Made by a program: the position numbers and the translations under genes. Below the pieces are notes generated by a model that worked only from the letters and a program-made list of their open reading frames with translations, made no database searches and had not been told where the DNA came from. From assembly GCF_011046535.1 (NCBI RefSeq), contig NZ_CP049257.1:2232001-2296000 (forward strand): a stretch of 64,000 nt of DNA. Reading direction: 5' to 3'. Origin of the DNA: Nocardioides anomalus. GTDB lineage: Bacteria; Actinomycetota; Actinomycetes; Propionibacteriales; Nocardioidaceae. Positions 46,752-56,473 of the stretch are shown one piece after another. The number at the start of each line of letters is the position of its first letter. Within the stretch, counting starts at the first letter, position 1.

Positions 46752-48200
46752 TCAGGCGCCGTCGAGCGCGGCCTCGCGCTCGTACGTCGCCTGCGGACCG
46801 CGGACCACGTGGGTCCGGGCGCGCACGACCGGCACGAGCGCGGCCACGATGGCGGCGAGGGTGGAGGTGACCACGAGCAGCGCGAAGCCGTGCGTGTAGC
46901 CCGCCTCGGCGGGGAAGCCGTCCGGTCGCAGGTCGGAGGTGATGACGCTGGCCACGACGGCGCTGCCGAGCGCGCCGCCGACGGTGCGGATGTTGGCGTT
47001 CATGCCGCTGGCCACGCCGGTCTGGGACTGCGGCACGGCGTCGACGACCAGGCTGGACAGCGCGGCGAAGGCCAGGCCGAAGCCGAGCCCGAGCAGGGTC
47101 AGCTCGGCGACCACCACCCCCAACGAGTCGTGCCAGAGCACGAAGCCGAGCGTGGGCAGCGCGGTCAGGACCGCGCCGGTGACGAGCAGCGCCTTGCCGC
47201 CGAAGCGGCGGGTCAGCGCGCCGGCGGACAGGCCGGCCAGGAAGGTGGCCAGGCTCTGCGGCAGGAGCAGCAGCCCGGACTCGGTCACCGACGCCCCGAA
47301 GCCGTAGCCGGTCACGTCGTCGGGGGTCTGCAGGAACTGCGGGGTGAACGCGAACACGGCGTACATCCCGACGCCGAAGAGCAGCGCGACCAGGTTGACC
47401 GTCCACACCGTGGGGATGCGCATCATCTGCATGTCCACGAGCGGGCTGTCGCTGCGGGCCTCGGCCCAGATCCACACCGGCAGCAGGACCGCGGTGGCCG
47501 CGAACAGGCCGAGCACCCGGGCCGAGGTCCAGCCCCACTGCTCGCCCTGGCTGACGCCCAGCAACAGCGTGATCAGCCACGCCGACAGCAGCAGCGCCGT
47601 GCCCACGTTGATCCGGCCGGGCGCGCGCTCGGGCGACTCGGGGACGAAGAAGAAGGCCAGGACGGCGGCGGTGAGCGTCATCAACATCGGCAGCCAGAAC
47701 AGCCAGTGGTAGCTGAGCGCGTCGACGATCGGCCCGGCCAGCACCAGCCCGAACCCGCCGCCCACCGCGAGCAGCGCCGAGGACGCACCCACCGCGCCGG
47801 AGACCTTCTCGCGCGGGAACTCGTCGCGGATGATCCCGAAGGTCAGCGGCAGCACGCCGCCACCGATGCCCTGGATCGCACGGGCCGCGATGAGCACGCC
47901 GATGGAGGACGCCACGGCGGCCAGCAGCGACCCGGCCGCGAGGGCGCCGAGCGCCACGACCAGCATCCGCTCCTTGCCGACCTTGTCGCCGACCCGGCCG
48001 ATGATCGGGGTGAAGACCGACGCGGAGAGCAGGTAGGCCGTCAGCACCCACGTCACCGTGGCCTGGTCGGTGTGCAGCGCGGCCTCGACGGTCGGCAGCA
48101 CCGGCGTGACCATGGACTGCAGCAGCGAGAACGACGCCACTCCGAGGCACAGGACCACGAACGTCACCCGGTAGTCCGCTCGCCGCACGCTCCCCGCCAC
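46752..48200 (-). CDS. MFS transporter, DHA2 drug-exporter type
   Basis: 482 residues from the GTG at 48200 (a second GTG at 48188, preceded by GGGGA, is equally possible). About fourteen membrane helices. Motif A of the family is FTPIIGRVGDKVGKERML (about 65-82) and motif C-like GGGFGLVLAGPIVDALSYHW (about 150). These mark proton-driven multidrug exporters of the EmrB/QacA group. The long soluble loop PESPERAPGRINVG follows helix 6. A perfect inverted repeat just upstream may be an operator, but no regulator gene is adjacent. Drug specificity cannot be told. Confidence 0.9.
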   Translation of the reverse strand: MAGSVRRADYRVTFVVLCLGVASFSLLQSMVTPVLPTVEAALHTDQATVTWVLTAYLLSASVFTPIIGRVGDKVGKERMLVVALGALAAGSLLAAVASSIGVLIAARAIQGIGGGVLPLTFGIIRDEFPREKVSGAVGASSALLAVGGGFGLVLAGPIVDALSYHWLFWLPMLMTLTAAVLAFFFVPESPERAPGRINVGTALLLSAWLITLLLGVSQGEQWGWTSARVLGLFAATAVLLPVWIWAEARSDSPLVDMQMMRIPTVWTVNLVALLFGVGMYAVFAFTPQFLQTPDDVTGYGFGASVTESGLLLLPQSLATFLAGLSAGALTRRFGGKALLVTGAVLTALPTLGFVLWHDSLGVVVAELTLLGLGFGLAFAALSSLVVDAVPQSQTGVASGMNANIRTVGGALGSAVVASVITSDLRPDGFPAEAGYTHGFALLVVTSTLAAIVAALVPVVRARTHVVRGPQATYEREAALDGA

Positions 48201-48202
48201 GA

Positions 48203-48221
48203 CGGTTGACAGCCGCAACCG
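48203..48221. promoter_or_regulatory. Inverted repeat upstream of the MFS gene, possible operator
   Basis: CGGTTG (48203-48208) and CAACCG (48216-48221) form a perfect inverted repeat with 7 bases between; a third GGTTG follows at 48229-48233. It is 3 bases from the GTG at 48200 and in the divergent gap with the FtsX-like genes. Repressor unknown. Confidence 0.45.
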
Positions 48222-48381
48222 TGCCTCGGTTGTTCCCGTTCCGGCGTGTTGTGACCAGGTGCACAGCGCACGGGGGTGCGGCACGGGCGCCGCGGTAGGG
48301 TCCGCAGACGCGTGCGCGGCGTGCGCGGGAGCAGGGAGACGCGCTGGTGGGAGCGCCCGCGGTGACGGCACCGACCTCGCC

Positions 48382-51300
48382 GTGCTGACCCTGGTCCTGC
48401 GGCGCGCGCGGGGGCAGAGCCGCCTGGTGGCCAGCGTGGTCGCCCTGGTCGCGGTGGCCGCGACCCTGCTCGGCGTGTGCGCCCTGCTCCTCGGACCGAC
48501 CCAGGACCGCGCCTTCGCCCGGGAGCTGCGGCCCAGCCCGGCCCAGCACCTGGCCGTCGACGCCTTCCTGGTCACCCTGCGCGGGGACGAGCTCGAGGAG
48601 GTCCGCGCCACCGCCGCGGACCAGCTGCGCGAGGTGCTCGGCCGGTTGGACCCGGACGTCACCGTGGTCGAGACCTCGACCATGCGCGGGCTCCCGGGGG
48701 CTGCCGAGGGCTACCTCGCCGCCGGGGACGGGATCGCGCCGCGGTCGCGGCTGGTGACCGGGCGGTGGCCCGACCCCGGGGTCGCGGTCACCGAGACGAC
48801 GGTCCCGGAGGCCGCCGCGCGCCGGCTCGGTCTGGTCGTCGGCTCGCAGGTGCGGCTGGCGGGCGGGAGCGGGCTGGGCGGTGCGTACGAGCCGATCACG
48901 GTCGTGGTCGTCGGCACCTTCCGCCCGCGCTCGGCCGTGGGCTGGGAGAGCGACCCGCTCACCGGTGCCGGGGCCGCGGCGGGCGAGGACGACGAGGGTC
49001 CGGTGTACGGGCCGTTCGTGGTCGACGACGCCGCCTTCCTGGACAGCGGCTCGCCGGTCGCGCGGCTGCGGGTGACGGCCCAGCCCGACCCGGCTCGGCT
49101 GGACCGGGCGTCGGTCCGCGCGGCGGTCGCGGCGTACGACGGGGCCGGGGACCGGCTGGCGGCCGACCTGGCCGACCGGGTGCAGATCGCCCGGCTCACC
49201 TCGCGGCTGCCGGCGACGCTCGAGCGCGTCGAGGCCCAGCGGGCCGCGGGGCGCTCGACGGTGCTCGTCGCGGTCCTGCTCGGCGCCGCTCTGTCCCTGG
49301 CCGCCCTGCTGCTGGCCGGTCGCCTCGTGGCGGTGGTGCGCGACGAGGAGCGCGTGCTGCTGGTCGCGCTGGGCGCCAGTCGCCGCCAGCAGCTCGGGGC
49401 GGCGGCCCTGGAGGCGCTGCTGCTCGCCCTCCTCGCCGCGGCACTGGCGCTGCCGAGCGCCGCGCTGCTCCACGCCGCGCTCGTCCGGACCGGCGGGCCG
49501 GCCGCCGCGGGTCTGGCCGAGGGGCCGCTGCTGACCAGGTCGCTGGTGACGACGGTGCTGGGCTGCGCGCTGCTGCCCACGCCGGCGCTGGTGCTGACCG
49601 CCCTGGACGGGGGGACCACGGCGGCGGCCACCCGGGGGCGGTGGGCGCGGACCCGCGCCGGGGTGGACGTCGCACTTCCGGTCGTCGCGGCACTCGCGGT
49701 CGCGGTCGGGTGGTGGCAGCTGCGGCAGCAGCCCACCACGAGCGCGGCGCGCGGGGACCTCACCCTGGTGCTGGCGCCCGTGGTGTGCGTGGCGGCGGCG
49801 GTGCTGCTCGTCGTCCGGGTGGTGCCGGCGCTGCTGCGTGCGGTGGCCCGGCGCCTGCTGCGGTCGGTGTCGCTGCTGCTGCCGCTGTCGGTGCAGCAGG
49901 CGGCGCGACGACCGCACCCGGGCACCGCGCTCGTGCTCGTGGCGGCCTCGGTCGCGGCCGCGACCTTCGGGCTCGGTGCCGGGGAGACCTGGTCCCGGTC
50001 GCAGGCCGACCAGGCCGACCTGCGGGTGGGCACCGACCTGCGCCTCGACGTACCGACCGTGCCGAGCGGCGACCAGGCCCGGGCTGTCGCGGACGCGGTC
50101 GGTCGGGCGACGCTGTCGGGGGCGGTGGACCGAGCGGTCGCCGTCGGGCAGTACGTCGGCACCGCGGACGGCCCACCCACTCTCGTCGCCGTGGACAGCC
50201 GGGCGGCCGGGGACCTGCTGCGGGGCCGGATCGAGGACGGCAGCTGGGCGGGCGTCGGGGCGCGGCTGGACCCGGGGCCCGCGCCGGCCGGGGTCGTCCT
50301 GGCCGACGGCGTCAGCCTCCAGGGCCGGGTCGACAGCGCGCTGCCGGTCACCGCCACCGTCACCGCCGTGGTCAGCGGGGCGGGCGGTCTGCGCCCCACG
50401 CTCACCTCCGCGCCGCTCCCCCTCGACGGCGGGGCGCACCCCGTGACCTGGTCCGAGCCGCCGGGCGCCGGCGTGCGCCTGGTCGCGCTGGGGCTGCACT
50501 TCGACGCCCCCCGGGCCCGGCGCGCGGACGAGCTCGCCGCGGCCGCGGTCGAGGTCGGGGTCGCGCTCCCCGGCGCCGAGGCGACCGGGGCCTGGCAGGC
50601 GCCGGCGCAGCCCCGCGACCCGGTCCGCGACGTCACCGTCGGCGTCGAGCCGGCCGCGGACGGCGCGCGGCTGGTCGCGGCCGGCACCGTGGAGAGCGCC
50701 CGGCTGTCCGACGGCGGCGGGGACCTGGTGCTCACGGCGTACGCCGCGCCGGACGCCGTGCCCGTCGCGCTGTCGCATGACCTGGCCGATGCGGTCGACG
50801 CGGGGACCGGCGACACCCTGGTCGGCACCCTCGTCGACGTCGACCTGCCGCTCGAGGTCGTCGCCGTGGTGCCGCAGGTGCCGTCCGCGCCCGGGCGGCC
50901 GGCGGTGCTGGCCGACGCCGACGCCGTCTCGCGCACCCTCATCGCCGGGGGCCACCTGGAGCCCGTCGTGGACGGGTGGTGGGTCGGCGAGCCGGGCGCG
51001 GGGACCGAGCGCGCGCTGGAGGCGCTGGGGCTCGGCGAGGTCACCAGCCGGCGGGCGGTGACCGACGACCTGCTGCGCGGCCCGTTCGAGGTGCTCGTGC
51101 CGACGGTGCTGGCCACGCTCGTGGCGGCCTCGGTCGTGCTGCTCCTCGCAGGGGTCGCGCTGGCCACCGGGGCCGACCAGCGGCGCCGGGCGGGCGAGCT
51201 GACCCGGCTGCGGGCCCTCGGTCTGCGCCGGCCCGAGGCCCTGCGCGTGACCCTGGTCGAGCACGCGGCCTTCCTGGGGCCGCTGGTCCTGCTCGGGCTG

Positions 51301-51519
51301 CTCGTCGGTGCGGGGAGCGCCCTCGTCCTGGGACCCCTGCTGGTCCGCTCCGACCTCGGCTCGGCACCCGTGCCGAGCGCGGTGGCGGACTGGCCGTGGG
51401 GCGTGGCCAGCCTCGTCCTGGGCGGCGCACTGGCCGGCGCGGCGCTGGTCTCATGGCTGGTCGCCCGTCGCCAGGTGCGCGCCTCGGACCACGCCGGGCT
51501 GCGGACGGGGGACGCGTGA
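48382..51519 (+). CDS. FtsX-like permease family protein, first of two
   Basis: 1045 residues from the GTG at 48382; the frame is open to 48259 but the extra residues are Ala/Gly/Arg-rich. One helix opens the protein (LVASVVALVAVAATLLGVCA), then a large extracytoplasmic part to about 300, then a middle block of helices about 305-500, a second extracytoplasmic part, and a final FtsX block of helices (VLATLVAASVVLLLAGVALA to SLVLGGALAGAALVSWLVAR). The two-block layout is the MacB/FtsX-like duplicated permease. These usually need an ABC ATPase; none is encoded nearby. The start is the weakest part of the call. Confidence 0.82.
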   Translation: MLTLVLRRARGQSRLVASVVALVAVAATLLGVCALLLGPTQDRAFARELRPSPAQHLAVDAFLVTLRGDELEEVRATAADQLREVLGRLDPDVTVVETSTMRGLPGAAEGYLAAGDGIAPRSRLVTGRWPDPGVAVTETTVPEAAARRLGLVVGSQVRLAGGSGLGGAYEPITVVVVGTFRPRSAVGWESDPLTGAGAAAGEDDEGPVYGPFVVDDAAFLDSGSPVARLRVTAQPDPARLDRASVRAAVAAYDGAGDRLAADLADRVQIARLTSRLPATLERVEAQRAAGRSTVLVAVLLGAALSLAALLLAGRLVAVVRDEERVLLVALGASRRQQLGAAALEALLLALLAAALALPSAALLHAALVRTGGPAAAGLAEGPLLTRSLVTTVLGCALLPTPALVLTALDGGTTAAATRGRWARTRAGVDVALPVVAALAVAVGWWQLRQQPTTSAARGDLTLVLAPVVCVAAAVLLVVRVVPALLRAVARRLLRSVSLLLPLSVQQAARRPHPGTALVLVAASVAAATFGLGAGETWSRSQADQADLRVGTDLRLDVPTVPSGDQARAVADAVGRATLSGAVDRAVAVGQYVGTADGPPTLVAVDSRAAGDLLRGRIEDGSWAGVGARLDPGPAPAGVVLADGVSLQGRVDSALPVTATVTAVVSGAGGLRPTLTSAPLPLDGGAHPVTWSEPPGAGVRLVALGLHFDAPRARRADELAAAAVEVGVALPGAEATGAWQAPAQPRDPVRDVTVGVEPAADGARLVAAGTVESARLSDGGGDLVLTAYAAPDAVPVALSHDLADAVDAGTGDTLVGTLVDVDLPLEVVAVVPQVPSAPGRPAVLADADAVSRTLIAGGHLEPVVDGWWVGEPGAGTERALEALGLGEVTSRRAVTDDLLRGPFEVLVPTVLATLVAASVVLLLAGVALATGADQRRRAGELTRLRALGLRRPEALRVTLVEHAAFLGPLVLLGLLVGAGSALVLGPLLVRSDLGSAPVPSAVADWPWGVASLVLGGALAGAALVSWLVARRQVRASDHAGLRTGDA

Positions 51520-54206
51520 TGCGCCTGCGCCTCCCGACCGTACACGGGCCGACGGTGCGTGCCCGCCTGCGGACCGACCGCGGGCTGCTGGTGCTCACCG
51601 CCGGGGTGGTCGCCGTGGTCTCCGCGCTGCTCACCGCGGTGTGGCCGCTGACCGTGCGCACCGCCGACGAGGCGGTGTCGGACGCGGTGGGCGACGCCGG
51701 CGCCGGCGCCGCGGTCGTCGCCACGGTCCCGCCCGCCCAGTTCCGGGGCGACCGGCGGCGCGACCCCGACGCGGTCGAGCGGTTCGGGCGCGCCGTCGAG
51801 GACGCCCGGTCCGGGCTGCCGGACCGGCTCCGGGCGGTCCTGCGCCCGAGCGTCGCCTCCCTCTCCTCCCCCGCGCTGCGCGTCTCCGGGCCGGGGGCGA
51901 GCCGGTCGCTGCGGCTGGTCTACGCCCAGAGCCCGACCGCCCCGCCGGCGGTGACCTGGGTGGCCGGCCGCGCGCCGGGGGCGAGCGTCGGGGCCGGCCG
52001 GGCGGACGTGGTCCTGGACGACGACGACCCGCCGTGGCCGGTCGAGGTGGGCCTGTCCGAGCGGGCAGCGCTCCTGCTCGACCTGCTGCCGGGAGCGACC
52101 CTCACCCTCGAGGACGAGTACGGCCAGGACGTCGCCGTGCGCATCAGCGGCATCTACTCCCCCGACGACCCGGGCGACCCCGCATGGGACGTCGCCCGCG
52201 AGCTGCTCTCCCCCGCGGTCGCGATCGCCGACGGCGTCGAGCGCACCTCCGCGGGTGCCCTGGTCACCGCCGCCGCGCTGCCGGACCTGCGCATCGCCGT
52301 ACCGGCCGACGAGCTGACCCAGCGCACGACGTTCCTCCCCGACCCGGAGCGTCTCGGCTGGCGCGGCGCGCCAGAGCTGCGGCGCGAGGTGGTCTCTCTC
52401 AAGGCCGTGGCCGGGGCGGAGGTGGAGTGGGACAGCGTGCTCGACCGGCTGCTCGCCGACGCCGAGCAGGACGTCGCGGACGCCCGCGGCCAGGCGCAGC
52501 TGCTCCTGGTCGGCCTGGTGGCCAGCGCCGGGCTGACCCTCGCGCTCGTCGCGCTGCTGCTCGGGCGGCGCCGGGCCGGTCCGCTCGTCCTGGCCCGGGA
52601 GCGCGGCGCGGCGCTGCCCGGGCTCGCCGCGGAGCTCGGGGTCGAGTCCGTGCTGGTCGCTGCGGCCGGCGCGCTCGCCGGCACCGCGCTGACCCTGGCC
52701 CTGCTCGGCGACGTCGGCTGGCGGTGGCTGCCGCCCGTGGTCGTCGTGGTGGCCCTGGCCGCGCCGGTGGCCGGCGCGGTCGAGGCCGCGCGCGCGACCT
52801 CCGCGCGCCGGGTGCCGGCCAACCGGGCGGCGCGCCGGGTGGCCGACGGGCGGCGGCGCAGCGGCCGGGCGCTGCTCGAGCTCGCGGTCCTGGCCGTCGC
52901 GGTGCTGGCCTCCGTCGCGCTGCGGCAGCGCGGCTCCCCCGAGGGCGACCTCACGCCGTCGAGCGCGCCGACGTGGTGGGCGGTGGTGGGCGCCGTCGCG
53001 CTGCTGCGGCTGCTGCCCGGGCTGAGCCGGCTGGCCATGCGAGGGGTACGACGCTCACGCGGCCGGCTCTCCTTCTTCGTGGCCGCCCGGGTGGCCGCGG
53101 GCGGGCTGCGCGCGCTGCCGCTGGCCGTGCTGGTCGTGGCGGTGTCCCAGCTGGTGCTCGGCTCGGGCCTGGCCGCCACCCAGCAGCGCGGCCAGGAGGC
53201 CGGCGCCCTGCTCACCGTCGGCGGCGACGCCCGCCTCAAGACCGCGCCCGGCCCCGATGTCGACGGCACCGCGGCCGACCTGGGCCGCGCGCCCGGCGTA
53301 CGCGCCGGCGTGGCCGGGCGCGTCGCCGACCGCACCCTCGCCTCGGCCGCGTCGACCGGCGCCACGGTGCGCCTGGTCGTGGTCGACGCGGGCGCCTACC
53401 GCGACCTGCTGGCCCGCAGCGACCTGCCCGACGCGCCCCAGCTCGGCCGGCTCGAGTCGCCCGCCGACCCGGACGCCCCCGTCCCCGCCCTGCTCTCCGG
53501 CGGCCCGCCCGGTCTGGCCGACGGGCTGCGCGTCCGGTGGGGCGAGGACCTCGACGTCGCCCTCGACGTGGTCGGCGCGGCCCCGCTCGTCGAGGGCGGC
53601 ACCGACCCCGTCGTCCTCGTCGACGCCACGGCCTTCGCCGCCGCGGGGGCCGAGAGCCTCCCCGACACGGTCTGGGCCGTCGGTCCCGGCGCGTCCGACG
53701 CCCTCCGCGCGTACGCCGACCAGGACCCCTCGGTCACCCTCCTGACCTACGACGAGGTGCTCGCCGGGCTCCGCGACGACCCCCTGCGCGAGGCCCTGGT
53801 CGACCTCGCCGTGGTGGCCTCGGCGCTCCTGCTGCTCCTCGCCGCCCTGGGCGTCGTGCTCGGCACCGCCGTCGGCGCTCCCGCCCGCGACGTCTCCCTC
53901 GGCCGGCTGCGCGCCCTTGGCCTGCCCGACCGCGGCCTGCGCGCCGTCCTGGCCGGCGAGCTCCTGGTCCCGGTCCTCGCGGCCGTGCTCACCGGGACCG
54001 CGGTCGGCGTCCTCACCCTGTGGGCCAACACGGGCTCGCTCGACCTCGCCGCCGTCACCGGCCAGGACCGCCCGCCCGCGCTCGTCGTACCGGTGTGGAC
54101 GTGGCTGGCCGCCGGCGCCGTGCTGCTCGTCCCTCTCGTGCTCGCGCTGCGCCTGCACCGGCGGCTGCGGCGGGCCAGCCTGGCCCGGGTGCTGCGCTCG
54201 GGCTAG
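51519..54206 (+). CDS. FtsX-like permease family protein, second of two
   Basis: 895 residues, starting at an ATG that overlaps the stop of the first permease (TGATG). The first helix is LLVLTAGVVAVVSALLTAVW (about 22-41); an extracytoplasmic part follows, then helices about 325-520, another extracytoplasmic part, and a C-terminal block (LVDLAVVASALLLLLAALGV to LAAGAVLLVPLVLALRL). It is a distant relative of its neighbour and probably forms a heterodimer with it. It has no nucleotide-binding domain. Its last four bases overlap the end of the convergent GT2 gene. Confidence 0.85.
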   Translation: MRLRLPTVHGPTVRARLRTDRGLLVLTAGVVAVVSALLTAVWPLTVRTADEAVSDAVGDAGAGAAVVATVPPAQFRGDRRRDPDAVERFGRAVEDARSGLPDRLRAVLRPSVASLSSPALRVSGPGASRSLRLVYAQSPTAPPAVTWVAGRAPGASVGAGRADVVLDDDDPPWPVEVGLSERAALLLDLLPGATLTLEDEYGQDVAVRISGIYSPDDPGDPAWDVARELLSPAVAIADGVERTSAGALVTAAALPDLRIAVPADELTQRTTFLPDPERLGWRGAPELRREVVSLKAVAGAEVEWDSVLDRLLADAEQDVADARGQAQLLLVGLVASAGLTLALVALLLGRRRAGPLVLARERGAALPGLAAELGVESVLVAAAGALAGTALTLALLGDVGWRWLPPVVVVVALAAPVAGAVEAARATSARRVPANRAARRVADGRRRSGRALLELAVLAVAVLASVALRQRGSPEGDLTPSSAPTWWAVVGAVALLRLLPGLSRLAMRGVRRSRGRLSFFVAARVAAGGLRALPLAVLVVAVSQLVLGSGLAATQQRGQEAGALLTVGGDARLKTAPGPDVDGTAADLGRAPGVRAGVAGRVADRTLASAASTGATVRLVVVDAGAYRDLLARSDLPDAPQLGRLESPADPDAPVPALLSGGPPGLADGLRVRWGEDLDVALDVVGAAPLVEGGTDPVVLVDATAFAAAGAESLPDTVWAVGPGASDALRAYADQDPSVTLLTYDEVLAGLRDDPLREALVDLAVVASALLLLLAALGVVLGTAVGAPARDVSLGRLRALGLPDRGLRAVLAGELLVPVLAAVLTGTAVGVLTLWANTGSLDLAAVTGQDRPPALVVPVWTWLAAGAVLLVPLVLALRLHRRLRRASLARVLRSG

Positions 54207-55480
54207 CGCGCCCAGCCGCCGAGCCAGGCCGCCAGCGACGCCTCGCCGACCGCGCCCAGCCCCGGCGGCAGCGGGGAGGTCGCCTCGACGGCGGTGCGGA
54301 GGCCGAGGTGGGAGCGGCGCACGCGGCGCAGGTCCGAGGTGCTGACGAGGGACTGGCCGTCGGCGTCGAGCCACCGGAGCGTGTCGGCGCCGCTGCGGAC
54401 GGTGCCGTCGAGCAGGGCCGGCCATGCCTCGCCCATGGTCCCGCGGTGGGCGTGGACCTGGACCGCGGCCGAGGTCAGCAGGGCCGGATCGGTGCGGACG
54501 CGCGGGTCGCCGAGGTCGAGCAGCACCCGGCGGTCGGTGAGCACCCCGAGCAGCGGGAGGCCGGCCAGGGCCGCGTCGACGGTGACGACCAGCTCGCGGT
54601 CCGAGAGGGCATCGTCGTGGGTGAGCACGACCCGCGGCGGCGCGGTGCGGGCGCCGCGCAGGCCGCGGAAGGCGGCGGGTGCGGCGTGGATGCGGGCGGC
54701 GATGCCGAGGGTCTCGCCGAGGGCGCGGTCGGTCGCCTCCAGGCGGTCGTCCCAGGTGCGCGGCTCCTCGCCGGCGTGCGGGCCGTGGTGCCAGGCGACG
54801 GCGTCGGCGACGTGGCGCAGTCCGCCGCCGAGGAGCCACCAGCGGTGGGCCAGGTCCCAGTCCTCCCCGCCGTACGCCGAGAAGGTCTCGTCGAAGCCGC
54901 CCACCCGGCGCAGCCAGGCGGTCGAGCCGGCGAGGGTCGCGGCGATGACGAAGCGGAAGGAGCCGTCGTCACCCGCGCCGGGCTCCTGGATGGCGGCCCA
55001 GCCGTCGGCGAGCCAGGCCGGCTCGTCGAGGCTGCGCTCCACGGCGCCGGCGAGGGGGTCGTCGGGAGCGTCGTCGGGGAACGTCGTGTAGCGGCGCCGG
55101 CCGACGGCCAGCGCGTCCGGCTCGCGGCGCACCGCGTCGGCCAGGGCGGCGAGGTAGCCGGGCTCGGGCGAGGTGTCGGCGTCGAGGAAGGCGACCACGT
55201 CACCGGTGGCCGCGGCCAGCGCGCGGTTGCGGGCCAGGGCCGCGCGGAAGCCCCGGTCGGGCTGGCGCAGGAGCAGCACGTCGTCCGGGACCCGGGGGGC
55301 GACCGCGGACCCGTCGTCGCTCACGATGACCTGGACCGGCGCCAGGCTCTGGCGGCGCAGGCAGCGCAGCGTCCGGGCCAGGTCGGCGTGCTGCTCGTAG
55401 TGCAGGACGGCGACGGTGACGTGGGGCGCCACCGGGGGCGGCGGGTCGTGGTCCAGGCAGACGGCGCACGGACCGGTCAC
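54203..55480 (-). CDS. Family 2 glycosyltransferase
   Basis: 425 residues from the GTG at 55480, overlapping the stop of the upstream gene (GTGA). GT-A fold: HVTVAVLHYEQHADLARTLR near residue 20, VIVSDDGSAVAPRV (about 49-62), and the DxD motif in VVAFLDADTSPEPGYLAA (about 93-110). The acceptor-side acid is in GGEDWDLAHRWWLLG (about 208). The C-terminal 180 residues are an unrecognised domain. It adds a sugar from a nucleotide-sugar donor. Last gene of the four-gene glycan operon. The N-terminal CAVCLDH is unusual and could bind a metal. Confidence 0.9.
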   Translation of the reverse strand: MTGPCAVCLDHDPPPPVAPHVTVAVLHYEQHADLARTLRCLRRQSLAPVQVIVSDDGSAVAPRVPDDVLLLRQPDRGFRAALARNRALAAATGDVVAFLDADTSPEPGYLAALADAVRREPDALAVGRRRYTTFPDDAPDDPLAGAVERSLDEPAWLADGWAAIQEPGAGDDGSFRFVIAATLAGSTAWLRRVGGFDETFSAYGGEDWDLAHRWWLLGGGLRHVADAVAWHHGPHAGEEPRTWDDRLEATDRALGETLGIAARIHAAPAAFRGLRGARTAPPRVVLTHDDALSDRELVVTVDAALAGLPLLGVLTDRRVLLDLGDPRVRTDPALLTSAAVQVHAHRGTMGEAWPALLDGTVRSGADTLRWLDADGQSLVSTSDLRRVRRSHLGLRTAVEATSPLPPGLGAVGEASLAAWLGGWAR

Positions 55481-56473
55481 GCGGCGCGCCACCACCGCGC
55501 GTACAGCTCCGCGACGTCGGCCAGCGAGGGGCGCAGGCTCACGGCGGCCAGGTGCCCGGTCGCGGGGTCGGCCAACCGGGCCGCGAAGCGCTCGCCCAGG
55601 ACCGCCGGCGCCACGCCGCGCGGGTAGAGCTCGAGCGTCCCGGGCCGCAGCCGCGCCATCTCGCGGGTGTACGGGCTCTGACGCACCAGCGGCCGGCGGC
55701 CGGCCGACAGCCACGTGTTGATCGACCCCGAGGCGGAGACGTTGACGTGCCCGGCCAGCGGTACGCCGATCGCGGCCAGCCAAGCGGCCAGGTCGGCATC
55801 GTCGACCCACCCGGTGAGCGTGAAGTCGACCCCCAGCTTGTCCGCGAGCCGGGCCAGCCGGTCGCCGTAGGCCCGGTGGTGCTCGGGCAGCGCGCCGATG
55901 GCCACCACGCCCGGCCGCTCCTCGCGCGACGAATCGACCCGGGCGGCCGCGCGCAGGGCCAGCTCGTGCCCCTTGCCGGGGTAGACCCAGCCGAACAGCC
56001 CCACCGACCTCGCGGTGGCGGGCGCCGAGCCGTCGGCGCCGAGGGGCCGGGGCACCGGCACGATCGGCAGCGGCACGATCTGGCCGGGCCGGACGGGCTC
56101 GCACCACCGCTCGACGCCGGCCCGCTCGCTCTGCGAGCTGACCACCCACCGCACCCCGGTCGCCAGCACCGCGGCGTAGCCCGCACGCCGGGCCGCGAAG
56201 GCGGGCCCCTCACCGGGCTGCGGAACGTCGTGCAGCGTGACGGTCACGGCGGTCCGCTCGACCAGCGCGGCGACGACCCGCGCCGCGGCCTCGGGGGTCT
56301 CGCCGAAGAGCCGGTCGGTCAGGTGGACGTGCACCGCGGGGGGCCGCGCCGGCGGCCGCGACGTCCTCGACCACCCGGGCGCCCAGCTGACCGGCGAGCT
56401 GGCGGGTCAGCAGGGTCACGCCGTGCCGGTCGCTGCCGGGCGCGACCAGGTGGACCGGCGGCGCGGGGGTCAT
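55477..56473 (-). pseudogene. GT4-type glycosyltransferase with an apparent one-base frameshift
   Basis: The N-terminal part starts at an ATG (56473): PPVHLVAPGSDRHGVTLLTR, then VVEDVAAAGAAP. The frame then runs out of phase, and the rest of the protein (GT-B C-terminal half: VGLFGWVYPGKGHELALRAA, VDFTLTGWVDDADLAAWLAA, ASGSINTWLSAGRRPLVR) continues in another frame to a TGA at 55477. Dropping one G from the six-G run at 56338-56343 joins the parts as AAPAVHVHLTDRLFGETPE. About 330 residues would result. The later half is intact enough to fold, and a shorter protein starting at 56334 is conceivable. Sequence error or real mutation. Confidence 0.8.

Noticed and set aside
46720-51264. A 1514-codon minus-strand open frame over the MFS and FtsX-like genes
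   Set aside because: Composition is Arg/Gly/Pro/His-rich and it overlaps two well-supported genes; no motif is visible.
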